Part shown: in pieces, positions 11,201 through 24,300 of the stretch
Layout of the letters: every line of letters starts with the position of its first letter
How positions within the stretch are numbered: position 1 is the first letter of the stretch
DNA from: Odiellus spinosus
Taxonomy: Eukaryota > Arthropoda > Arachnida > Opiliones > Phalangiidae
Reading direction: 5' to 3'
Assembly (NCBI GenBank): GCA_963920705.1
Contig: OY987225.1
Span: 32,093,458-32,157,457 of the forward strand
DNA: 64,000 nt
Notes under the pieces: model-generated
Databases searched by the model: none
Told to the model about the DNA's origin: nothing
The model's input: only the letters and a program-made list of their open reading frames with translations
Position numbers and translations under genes: made by a program

Positions 11201-14200
11201 AGTTTTAGAACTGGTAGTGATCGAAAATTAACGTACCATTTCTGTAAAATTTTACCCGAGTCAAAAAGTACTGTTTTTTAATATTAATTAGTTATTGGTT
11301 ATGGGACATAATCATATAGGAAGTAATCTTTGTTAGGCTTAATCAATATTTGAAATTAGGCCTAGGAATTGTGTTAGGCTTAGTTAATATTTGGAATTAG
11401 GCCTAGGAATTGTGTTAGGCTTAATGAATATTTGAAATTAGGCTTAAGCCTAATGTTAGGCTTAGGCGATATTTGAAATAAAAAGCGCGTGACTCGAGTC
11501 TCGTGATAATACGCTGAAGGGCGAAAAAATAATAAAATTAAAACTTGGCACGTGATTTGAAATAATAAATGGATAGGGGTTTTGTAGCTTTTCTTCGAAC
11601 ATCGCTGCAGTACGGTTAGGATACTTCTAGAGGGGCTGGTAGAAAATACATGAGTTAAATTAACCCTGAATGTCAGCTTCACTAGAAACGCTCTCAAAAC
11701 TTATTTTATAACACAAAAAAAAAAAAAAAATAAAAAATAAAAAAATTACCGGTACAAACATTTATTTTTCAACCATCAAATTCATAATTCTTATAAGAAA
11801 CTCTACGCCAAGATTTCCCGCGCAAATAGTATACGAAAATAACAACCCCCATTTTTTTGGCGCAATTTTTCATAGGTTTCCAAAAAACGGTACTTTTCGT
11901 TTCCCACCCTGTCTCAATGTTAGTACGGATATACCCAGAGGTTAAAGTGGATCAACCGGGAAATTGTACAGTTCTCACGTATTCAGAGACGAGTTACCCA
12001 TAAAATTGCATAAATAGCAAGGTTTAGAAAATGTTTCAATTATTAGGAATTTCCCAGAATTATTACTAAAAGATGAAAGAAAGGTTTCTCAATGACGTCA
12101 AGAGATAAATAAGGTCATTTTTAAATTGTATTTAGATTCAATCATGCTAGGCTTAGCTATCATTGTCGAATTCGATCATGTCCTGTTGAAAAAGGTTTCT
12201 ATTGGTTTTGAACCGTTTTGGAAAGGTCAAATCATAAATTTTTGGGGGGTTACAAATGAAGATTTTTGACCAAGAAACGCAGTTAATATGTTGCAAAGTC
12301 TCTTTGAACATTCGAAACGGCTAGAAAACAATTTCAAAGTGTCAAGTATGAACAAAACTTAGTAGGTCCTGAAAACTATTTAGTTATATCTTTAAAAATT
12401 TATATTGGCCTTAAATATTGCCCTATTTTTACGTAATTGGTCTAATTTTGTTGTTCACGTTCCGCTCTTTCATAATCTTCGGTTAAACCAAACGTTAATT
12501 TAAATTTAAGACTTCGAATTCGAGGTTATAACCGTGGGTATAACTAGTTTCTGGCCTTTTCTTTTGTTATAGATGATATAGAGGAGGGGGCTGGGCGGAA
12601 TACGCGCGATATAAAAGTATATATAAAGGGAGTCGAATCATACTGCATGGCGGCAGCCACAGTCGTTTTTCTCCCAAAAAAACCAAGGCTTAACTCACTC
12701 TCCTCCCTTATCTAAGCTCGCGATCCGAGATAAGAATGATGAAACGTTTTCGAGAAGGATAAACTCCTCTTGTTTCGAAAACCCAGGAAAAACTATGAGG
12801 GCGCGAATGTTTCACCGAAAACCACTTTAACCATCTCTTCTAGTTTCTATATTACTTCTATTTCCAATGTCGTTCAGTCTCCTTCACTCTCGAAAATAGT
12901 GATCTCTTTGTTCCACAAATCAAAACGATCCATTGTTTGGTTAACGGACTATTTTTCACCATCAAAATATAAAAACAACGAAACCAGACACTTGTTTTAA
13001 AAACATTAGTGAGATAATTATTAATAGTAGTGTTGATTTATAGAAAAATAGATCTGTTTGAAACATCTTCATCTTCTAACCACATTCGTGTTAAGGTCGC
13101 GTTCTCATTTCTGAAAATATGTAAATTATTTTAAAGTTACACTGTTACCAAACCTGGGATATCTGGAAATATCAGGGAATTTGAAATTTGTTAGAAAAAA
13201 CCAGGAAAATATCAGGGAAACTCTTGAAAATTTGGCATAAATTAGGGAAATCAGGGAAATTTGTGGAAACACAAGTACTTGATCATAAACAAAGTTGGCA
13301 TGAATTCAGTCAGCAACATTCATAGCTTTTTTTAGGGTTAGTTTTTTTTTTTTCCATATTATTAAAAATATTATCCCAAGAAATAAAATTTTAAATTAAA
13401 ACGACAAAAATATTAAGATTAAATTATTATTAAACGCGAAAGATTTTATTAATAAATTTATTTTAAGATTTCAACTTAATCCAATTCGTTTAAAATAGCT
13501 TATTGAGTGATTAAGGTGTATTTTAGAGGGCTTTATTTTTGAAACCATTTATTAATTTTAAGTCTAACCATGTGGGGAGAAATTTCATTCCATTCATCCC
13601 TACGGTTTTTGAACTTCAAAGACCGAATGAAATACGTTCTTAGTAGCGATCTTAGTAGGTACTAACTTTCCCTTAGTAAACCTTCTTATATCCTTTAAAT
13701 TCTAAGATCATTGTAAGACTGCGAATCTTGTATATATTTGTGGTATATATATAATATATATATAATAATAATAATGGAAGGCCATCCTCTGGTACCCTGT
13801 TAATGAAATTCTTGGGCGTCAAAAGTTTAGAAATGACATCGATATGAAATTCTCTGTTCGTAGCGCCAACCCTAACATCTGTCCACTCAACGAAACCGAA
13901 TAAGAACCGCGTTAGAAAAAGCCTAGAAATACGTAAAGGGACGGTGAAAATGAATTTAATCAAGTTTAAATCGATTACTGAGCTACAAAGTTAGATTCAG
14001 AACATTTTTATATACCGGTAGATAAAATCAAGGAGCATCAGATAAGGAGAGGAAAAGTGGGGACGGCGCGGTTCCTACTGCGTCGGCCTAAACTCCCACT
14101 CTGGGAGAACGGGGGTAGAGACGTTTCGTGGTAAAATGTTGTCGCGTGGGTAAAACGAATCCTTTATGAGACGCGCTAGCTAGCGACCACGTGACAACAG

Positions 14201-17200
14201 TTTACCTCGAGAATTTCCTATCCCCCCTTTCCACCCGAGTGGGAGGTTGGCTCTTCTCTCTCTAACTCAACGCAGCCCCACTTTTCCTCTCCTTATCTGA
14301 TCCTTCTTGATAAAATATAATTCACTGTTTAGTTTACGCGAAACCAATTTTAATCCGAATTAGGCTTAACTTTAACCTAAAAAAAGCAGGGTAACGTACC
14401 TGGAAAATAGGGTTAGCTGGATTCATGGAGATATCCTGAATTTCCCGTATAAGTACTAGCAACCAATGATATTGATCGATGGCTGTTATATAGGGAATGC
14501 TGGATCTCCATGATCAATGTCATTGGTCGCCCATACGGCCCAAAAAAATAGTGAAAATAAAACATGGAAAATCTTTTAATTTTCATGACTATTTCATTTT
14601 CATCTTCCCATTTAAACCCCTTGGTGCTTTGAACTCAATTCGAAGTCGCGCGTGGATAGATCTCGTATTCCGTTCACGAAACTAAGAAGCGAATGAAGCG
14701 TATATTGGGGGAAGGGTTAGAGAAAACATCGCGATACATTCGCCCTTTCAACGTGAACTCTAGTCATAACCGCATTCTGTGGCGCCAAATGGGGATGGGA
14801 TGAGAGTTCGAGGGAGTCGCGCTCTCGGATCTTATTAAAACTCCATCCTCCCGCGTATCCTTCGGTCTTTCTAAAGTTGGAAATCAGTCCGAAATATCAG
14901 AACGTATAATACTACGTCACCCTCTTTCCAACGGATATAAAATTAACTTGGCATAAACTAAGTTTGAACGTGATGAAATCTCAAACTTATATTACGACTC
15001 AATTACAATCTAGGTATGGACGTTAAAAAATAGGTTTTAATATGGGAATTCTTACACATTTCGAGGTTGAAACTCGGTATAGAATTGAAATGAGGTCCCT
15101 CTTTTTCGATTTCACTAGTTTTCACTTTTTTTTTTTTCTTTCTCAAACTCTTTCTGGAATCGAAATAAAAGCGTAGAAGGGGAAAAAACTCCATCTTTTT
15201 TCCTCTTACCAGATTTCTCTCTCTCTCTCGCTGCAAAATATTTGCCCATCACTATATGGAGGGACCAACTTAATTTTGTAGAGCGTCACTCCCTGACCCC
15301 GGTCTCTCTTCCCTTATAGTTTTTTCTAGGGTTTCTAGCTAGTCGGACGTTGTTTAATGTCAGGCAACCTTCCACGCACGTTTTTCGACAAACGATAAAA
15401 ATAAAGAAAAGGTTTTAAGTGACCTATACCTCAAGGAGACATTTTTTTCTGGTATAAAAACTTTTATCTTAGAGACAAAATGTTGTAACTGAAACCGAAA
15501 AGAGCTCGGGATTTTTAATTGGAAAGTTTAATTAATTTTTAAAATTTTATACGCGTTCTTAATAAACTTCAAAATGAAAATTGCAAAAATAAATAGGTCG
15601 TTTTAAAACGTTAATTTTAATTCTATTTCAAATGCAGCTAATGAGTTAGAAACAATTAAATATTAATTTAAAATTTTAAAATATACCTACCATTATGGTA
15701 ATTATTATAATTATTATAATTACCATATGAAAAAGTTAATTTAAATTGTTCTATTTTATATAAAGGTATAAATTTATCTTAATTCAATTTAAAATTGATT
15801 GATTTTTGAAATTAAGTCACGTGACTGAAAATTAAATAAATGTTTAAAATCAACAGTTACTACAATTTGTTTCTAAATGTTTAAAATCTCCCACCATCCC
15901 CTCAGTCTTCTGAAAATCTTGTACTAAGTTACAACATTAAACTTTGCATTGTTCCTTCAGCTTTTTTTTTTGTACAATCCAGCTTTTCTCTAGGCCTCGG
16001 AGACTTAAACTATATCAGGACATTTTTTTTTTTCAAGAAGTTTTTTTACTCAAGTTTCTTGTTTAGAACCGTACGAAATAAAAAAATCGAAAAAAAAAAC
16101 TTGTACTAGAGACTGTAGAAAGAGATCTGAGAGAAAGAAAAAGACCATCCTTGCTTCTATAGTGAGCTCTCACCCCCAAAAAAATCAGTCCGTTACGATC
16201 TGTTAGACTCTGAACCATTAGCTGGACTGATAGCATCACATTACACTCTGTAGAAACGGTAGCCTTTTATACAGTTTTTCCATCCATATAAACGGAATCA
16301 TGAAATCTTAAGACAACCCTAAGAGAGAAACATTCAAACATGGTTAATCTCCCGCCTTTGACTCTATTCCGTTTGTTTCCTTGATTCAGTTGTATATTTT
16401 GTTCGCGATCAGTTTTGCATTTAATTCAATATTATCGCGGATTTATACACAATGTTAAACTTCTTAGGATTTGTTATAGAACTTCCACGCAAACAGGAAT
16501 CCTTTAATTTTTTAAAAAGGATATCCTTAATCCTTCTCAGCCCTTATAATCGAATTTTGTGTTGGAAATTACATCATCTGTAGAAATAGACCTACAACAA
16601 CGAAATTTAGCTTCAAACTTACTGCAAAGTCAGTTTGAATTATATATGGGTGATTACGTGTTCATTCAACTCATTAGAAGCAATGAAATAATGGGAATTG
16701 GTTGGGTTAAACGATGTTTTAAAAATTCATCACCTTCAGCTGGTTTAGCTTCGTATATCTACTTGTTGATCCCAACTTTCTCAGAAATGTTGTTATTATA
16801 AGAGATATTATTAAATATTAATTAAATTACACACTCAAACCCTAATTAATGGTTATAATTTGACCATAATTACAAATTTTATTAAACGATGTTGATTCAT
16901 TTAATCTAAATTAACGCTTATCCTCAATTGATAAGGGGGCTATAATTTATTATAAATTTTACTAAAGAAATGGTACGTTAATTAAAAATATTTTAAGTTA
17001 TTTCTTGTCTGAAAAAAAATCTTTAATTATCACTAATTCATTCATAAAAGTTGATGAATAAATTAACATGATATTAAAGCTGCAGGATTTGTTAAATCCT
17101 TCGTGTAGACGTTCGTGTACGCGTTTCTTTGCCGTACGTCATACGTAGACGCTCACGTGAAATTTTCACGTTTGTTTCATTTTTAAAAATGAAATCGGGC

Positions 17201-18557
17201 CTTGGCTATATGAATAAATACTATATACAACCTTAGAACCAGTTGGATTTTACCCTCAATTTAAACTGGTTCTCAGCGGGATATATATGGTTCTAAGGTT
17301 ATATAGTAAATATTATAAAATATGTATGTTTGTCTGTCTGTGAGATTTTGCCTTTTTCGGAAAGGTAAGTTTTGCAGCCTTACAATAGATTGAATAAACC
17401 CGAAAAAAAGGTTTCATAATAATCTATTTTGAGACTGCAACTCGTTATTTATTTTAAGAAAGGTTTTTAAGGAGGGTGTCGCGTGTGTGAATCTGAATGA
17501 ATGTTTAATCGCATGACCCTAAATTAGAATTAGTAATTTAACTAAAATTTATAGAATATTAGAAATTAAACCTATCACGTATTTAAATGACAATCTTAGT
17601 TAATTATTAATTAGAGAGATTTAGCAATAACCGATCGATTATCATAGTCCATTGTTGTTTAATTAATTTGAGAGGATATCTAACAAAATGGAGCTAGTAG
17701 AACATAGCTCCGACAATGAGGAATTTTGTCACTTTATGACGTCAAAAATCTTAAATTTGCCTCGCTAACAAACAAACGTCGAAGCATTTAGGCTAGCAGA
17801 CCTCTCTATTGAATAGTTGCTATCATAAAAGAGGAGGAGCTTACTTAGGCAATGTTCCCGTCGACGTCATAACTTGTAAAGCTGATAGCGCTCGTAAGCA
17901 CCGAGCATTTCTTAATCTAATTTATTCAATATTCGTGTCAGCGTCTCAGGGTCGGGTCTTTTCCGAGTGACTTCTGAGCCATTTGACCCCTAGCGTTTTA
18001 TGAAAACCAAAATAACTGCCCTGAATAACCTTATTGCCGCGTGATTTCGTGATCAAGATGTGGCGCCTACGAGTTATTTTATAATATCTATTGATGCGTT
18101 TAGTAACTTCTGTTATTTAAAAAATGTGATTGGTTTATTTCTTCTAATAGAGGTTTATATTTTTGTTTTCTGGTATATCCAAAAATAGATACACATCAGG
18201 CTTATAGGCAGCTCTGTAAAAAATGCTTCAAAAGCGCTCTCTAAATATAACTTGGTGCCATTTTTTTTTTTTTTTTTTAGTTTATAGTACCGTATGAATT
18301 ATATTTAGAAATTTGTTTCCTTACACGCTGGTTAAAAACCCCGCAAATTATGCAAATTCTTCCCTGGTATATTCAAAATATTTATTTAGCGTGCGCCTTA
18401 AGAGCTTTTTTTACCCCCTTCGAAGTTTCTTTTCCGTTTGTAGAAATTTTTAAAGGTGTTGGAAAAAACACTTCTCGAGAAAAAATTATTTAAATTTCTA
18501 TTCTGGTTGTGTAAAAAATGTTATTCTTTAATTTTAAAGGGAGAATGCAACCTAACA

Positions 18558-18592
<35 letters not shown>

Positions 18593-21332
18593 CGATTTCC
18601 TTATCGTTTAAATAGGCCTAATCCAACAGTAAAAAAATACAAAAACAAATATTAAACTAGAAATAAATTTAATACTTACCATCAAAATAGGCAAGTTGAA
18701 AATTTATTTCTTGTTTAATGTTGGTGGATTAAAACGATAAGTAATCGATAAAAAATCTTTTTGTTAGGTTGCATTATCCCTTTAAGATATTTTAATTTTT
18801 AAAAGTAAAGATTTAGTCGTATTTACACAACCTTCTTGATTTTTAAGTTATTTTTTTTCTGGCCTACCCTATTTTTTTTCTTTAACCTTGGCTGCCATGG
18901 ACAGTTTTAAAACGCAGGCTTTTATTTTTATTTGCTCTTCCCGTTACCTTTCCTCTTTTTTTCCCTAATTGAATCCCATTTCTTCCCTGGGTATCTCATC
19001 GCATTTTAATCTCGATTTTTACTCTTCCAAAATTTAAATAAATTTTTAGGTATTGTAAATTTTAAGTTTATAATTATAAAACAAACAATTATAGACCATT
19101 TTTGAAAGCTATTGAGACATTTGAGTTATAGAAAACTTTATAGATTCGTCTATGAACCAATCAAATTTTAATTCAATCTAGGATTTTTTAATTTAAAACA
19201 TTTTTACTTTGGAAAACATGAATTTAAATCAGATTTTTATTTATTAGAGAATTCGGATAAGAATCTGATGCCTTGCAGATTTAAAACTACTTTTTTCCTA
19301 TAAATGTAGTTTAATAAAAGATGATTCATTAAGATGAATCTTCCAAAAATTAATCATTTTCAAATTAATTAAGGTAATGTGATTAATTTGACGATGAAGT
19401 ATTTAAAAATCTTATTATTTAGAATATTTGTCAAGAAAATTGAATCATAAAATGTTCCAAATCCATGATAATTAAGGAAAAGAGCTCGTTCAATTACTTA
19501 ATTAAACTAAAAAGCTTTAGAAGGGTTTAAATTTACCCCGATTTTTACTTAATTAGAAACAATTTTTCTTTCCCTAGATTAATTGCCAATTAATGAATTA
19601 TTAGTTTTCCAATATATTATCCGATTTTGTTGAATTTTGATTGGTTCTTAACGTTTAGAACAAGAATATGACAAATCATTACACTAGGAATACTAGCTTC
19701 TCCGTATATTCTGTAGTCCTAAATCAAGGAACTAGTCGAGGGTGGGGTTTGGAGCTCGCCTGATTGGTTTTAGAAGCCTTTCGAGTGGAATGACGTTATC
19801 AAAATTAGTTAGGCTCCACCGTATAAAGATTGCTTGAGAGAAAGCTTTCAAGTGCCTTGATTTTAGTTAATTTAAAGAGATTGTAACATCTACCCATAGT
19901 TTCAAAGGGAATGTAACACCAAGAGGGAACGTATTATCTTAAAGTGTCTATGACAGCGATTCATATAATCTTAAAGTGTAAATGACAGAGCTACATATTA
20001 TCTTAAAGTGTCTATGACAGAGCTTCAAATTCCTTTAAAGTGTCTATGACAGAGAATTATAGGTCATTCACGTTTTGGGCATTACCTAGCGTAATTATCC
20101 ATCATATTCTTGGTTAGAATCGAGATTATTCTGGGTGAGAATATGCCAATCTCCTGGATTGGTGGGGGTGGATCAATGATTGGGTTGTACTACAGCTCGC
20201 GCTGGTGTCGCGATGTATTCATTTTCGGACCTCCACCAAAACGTACCGTGTTCTCTCTCTCTCTCTCTCTCTCTCTCCCTTTTCTCTCTGGCCCCCTGTT
20301 GTCGTGCAGGTATGCCGTGAGTTTCAGCGCGGCAATTGCAAACGAGCTGAAACGGAGTGCCGCTTTGCCCACCCTCCCGAGCACCTAGCCGTGGACAGCG
20401 CGGAGGGTGTAGTGACGGTGTGTATGGATTTCGTAAAAGGCCGCTGCTCGCGGGACCCTTGCCGCTACTTTCACCCGCCACCCCACTTGCAAGCACAGCT
20501 AAAGGCTGCTCAAAGCAGAGCTAACGCCGCCGCTATGGTAGGAAACCACCGTCAACATAATTATTATTATTATACCTTTTTTAATATCATTTTTTATTCT
20601 TTTTATTATCTCTTTAAAAAAACTAAAATTATCTTCTCTTTTGATACCCAATTTTTCTACAATTTTTTTCCCGTCTTTTCGTTTGGAGCGACACTTTGAA
20701 AATTATTTTCAATTCATTTTCAAATTTTGAATGGATTGAAATTTTAATATTTTCATTTTTAATTTTGTTTCAAAGTGGTCGATGCCAAACGAAAATGTTT
20801 TTCTTCTTCAAATTTTACCTTTTTTTTACTACTCAGAGTGTGTATGTGAAACGACATTAGTTTATTTTAAATTTTACGTTAATTTTTGTTCACCTTTTTT
20901 ACGGTTAAAGACGGGATAATTAATTTAGAATTTATTTTTAATTCGAAAATAGTATAGACCAAGATGAAGTTAGGTAATTAGGAGTAGAAAATTCTATTCA
21001 AAACTTTGAATTTTGTAGAAATTTCATTTTTTTGATTTCTTTTTAAATGATCATTATCATAGACGATTAGATTCTCTCCCTCAAATTAATTAATTATTTA
21101 GGAACCCTTTAGATCAATTTTTAATTTAATTTTAAAGCTTCGAAAAACCTTATTTCGTGGCTGTATTTTTTTGCTTGGTTTTTATTATGATTTTTTTCGT
21201 AGTAGCCTGGTGGTTTACAAATTATAACACGGTTTATGGGAATCTTTATCTTAAAAATGGGATGACTTTTAGCTATTGGCTATGCCTTTATACAGCTGCA
21301 TGTTCGTAAAATATAACCGCTATCATTGAAAG

Positions 21333-21365
<33 letters not shown>

Positions 21366-24300
21366 CGAGCAAAAATCATCGACCAAACTTGTCTCCCTAT
21401 TTTTAAAATTAATTAATTTTAATTCAATACGAAATGAAGTTAATTTAAAATTGCTTGTATGCTTGGGAAGTGTGAGTGATATTCTCCTCACATTGTGTGG
21501 TTTTGAACATAATTTCTCAAATATTCATATATTTTAAAAAAAAGGTTTAATTAATATAATATTTGAGAAAATTTAATTTTCATTTTTTTTTTTTTTTTTT
21601 TTTTTTGCGTGAATTTCGGGAAGGATCGGGGATCTTTTTTAATTGTATTTTTATAAACTAATCAATTTTTATTTCAGAGTGGTAGGTTTATTTTATTTCT
21701 TAAAAATGGTCTGATTGTTTTTTATTTTTTTTTCAAATACCCATGTACAACTATTTTGTTCTCATAATTAATCTTAAATATTTTTAAAATATTTATCGAT
21801 TTAATATATTTGAGAACAGGATAGTTATAATTTATATATTTGTGATATTAATTTATAATATTTTGGTAAGTAGAGTCCCTTTTAGGCATACACTTAAAAA
21901 AATATTGGTAAAAAACCATGTTTACTGGTTATTTTATCGAAATTGATACAAGCAGTTATTAAGAAACTTTAATTTTAATTTTGGTTTTAAAATTACATCA
22001 CTACGATTATTTTTAAACGTAATAATGCAGAGCACACTCACACACACATTTACTCACACTCACATTAGCACAAAACATTATTTAAATTAAAATTCACGCG
22101 AATTATTATTTTATTATATTTAACAAAAAATAAAACAGTGCCAAACATTTATTAATAATTAACTCACATTAATAACACTTTAATTATTAATTTCGCGCTT
22201 AACAAAACACAATTCCAAGCCAAATTTAAAACGATAACCAAAAAAATTCTTTAAAATTATTCTTAAAAAAAAAAAAGTTTGGTTTTTATGATTTTTTTCC
22301 AATTTTAAATTTTATTTTTTTACACTTTTTCCTTTGTTTTTTGAAAGCACACGCACAATAGCAGTAGGTTGATTTTGATTGATTCCTTTGAAACGTTTTG
22401 TTACGTTTTAATTATGCCCATTAAACTATAATTAGAATAATTAGTTTAAATATAAGTAAAGAACCGATTTAATCTGTCTGTTTTGATTATTGAAACGGTC
22501 CAAATTTAGTATTTTTAATTGCTAGAGCACTGCATGTATCAATTATATTTAAATTGTGTGTTTATATATATATTTTTAACATACAAGCATTGTTATATAA
22601 GAACATATGATATAACGTAATGGTATAAATGAAAATAATGAATTTGGTTAAAAAAATTTGGAAAAATAAACAAATTTCAATGTTTTCATTTGAATTTAAA
22701 ATTGACAAACGACTATTTAACAATGATTTAAAAATAGTTATCGGGTAGTTTTAATTGTCTAGTTTAATCCAAAATTTATTTTAATTTCCTAGAATTCTTG
22801 TAAAATTAAATAAATGTAATTCAAATTCAATTTAATTATTATTTTGAAAGAAAATATATTTTTCTTAAGTTAACTGGAAATGATAGTATATTTTTAATCA
22901 AACGTATTCTGTCTGATTAGAATTCAGTAGATTTATCAAATAAATAGAAGTTATAAAAACTTCAAGCACTAAGTTTGACCCAAACTCCCAAAATATATTA
23001 TATATTTCATTAATTTAAATCGTTGTTTGTCAGAATATGTTGTATTATAGTATTTTGTTTTTGGAAACTATTGCCTATTTACGTATGATTATATGCATGC
23101 GTGATTTGAATTTTTTTTTATACCTACTTATACAATATCCCCATAATTAAAATTCTCAGTTCATTTCTTAAAAATAAATATTTTTCTTTTACTAAAACCG
23201 TACCAATTTTGGGGCCCGAATTTAATTTATTCTCTATAATTAATCCATTTTAAAAGGACTCTTCCTTGGCTAACTAAGAAAACTTCAAGGTTTTCGTAGA
23301 AAAATATAAAACTGGATTCATACCTATTTAATTAAATATAATTAAAGATAATTTTTCTCTAACTCTTTATGCAAAAAACCAAAATTTTATTATACGCAAA
23401 TTTTGTATGAACTCTAGTCTAAAAAGTAGAAAGAAATGAAAAGAGAAATCTATTGTAGTATAATTTTTCTTAGAAGAAAATAATTTTTTAATATCTAATT
23501 AACTGAAACAATTTTTTTAAGACGAGATCTCGTTTGCTTTTTTCTTCTTTTTTATGTTTTTGGTTTACCTCTCCATCGCCTTGCTGTGCTTGCTGTGTCA
23601 TGACTTGTGCTGCCACCTCCTGCCCACAAAAAAATATACAAAAAATACAAAAAAAAAAAACACCTGTCACAAAAAAAAAATCGAAAAATAATCCCATCCA
23701 AACTTTCCTGAACAAAAAAAATCGAACTTTTAAAACAAAAACTCAAAAAAATCACCAAATATTGAAACCTGCCTCTGCATACTAATTAGCCGCACGGGGT
23801 CGAGTCTCTGGTCGGCAAGAAGCGCCTTCGTGATCCTGCTGATGACCTCATTTTGGTATTGGCTCTTAGTGCTTATGCATGTTTAAACAAACAAAAAGCT
23901 TTGTCGAGTTTAATTTTTATTTAATTAATTTTAGATCTTTGTTAGAAAAATATCTATATAGAGTTTTAAATATTTTAGTAGAGAAATATTAGAATAGTCA
24001 CGAAATCTTGCTATATTTCTAGTCGTTTAATTATCGAATGCTTAGTTAATTAACATTTTTAATTAAAAAACACTTAAATATTTGATAAACAAACATTATT
24101 ATATAATTAATACTCTACACTTGATACAAATTTTAATTTTACGCGAAAAATTGTGTAACAGCCAGCCAGCCATGAGTATCAAGCTATAACTTTTCACACA
24201 CTTTTAATTAATATAAATGTATAATAATGTTTGATATATCTATTTGAATATCTATAATCCCAATATATGGTAGAAACTAACCTCATGCATTTTGTTGAAT

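Larger units (their letters stand above)
11111..20309 (+). other. mbl: Large mbl intron (about 9.2 kb)
   Basis: Mostly AT-rich with no convincing exon. It holds a 41-bp tandem repeat (11333-11475), a repeat copy at 12195-12355, a TATA-containing GC-richer island (12590-12740), degenerate CAGGGAAAT repeats (about 13140-13270), GC-richer blocks at 14040-14330 and 14640-14960, fold-backs at 17214-17314 and 18504-18831, and a 38-bp tandem repeat (19925-20055). Confidence 0.7.

Noticed and set aside
13673-13963. 96-residue open frame on the minus strand
   Set aside because: Crosses a TATA microsatellite and has no similarity I recognise; the GC-richer part is too short to judge.
20110-20388. Other open frames across the finger 3/4 exon
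   Set aside because: They are frame shadows running through the CT repeat; only the frame opening VCREFQRG at 20310 matches the family.
23569-23619. A 51-nt opposite-strand exon ([17 protein letters not shown]) with good AG and GTAAAC ends and a T-rich lead-in
   Set aside because: It looks convincing in isolation, but no other exon exists on that strand, and the same bases form the YGCY/pyrimidine block inside the AG-free zone of the mbl 66-nt exon. A local inversion of an mbl exon or an antisense gene is possible but less economical. Strand-specific RNA-seq would decide.
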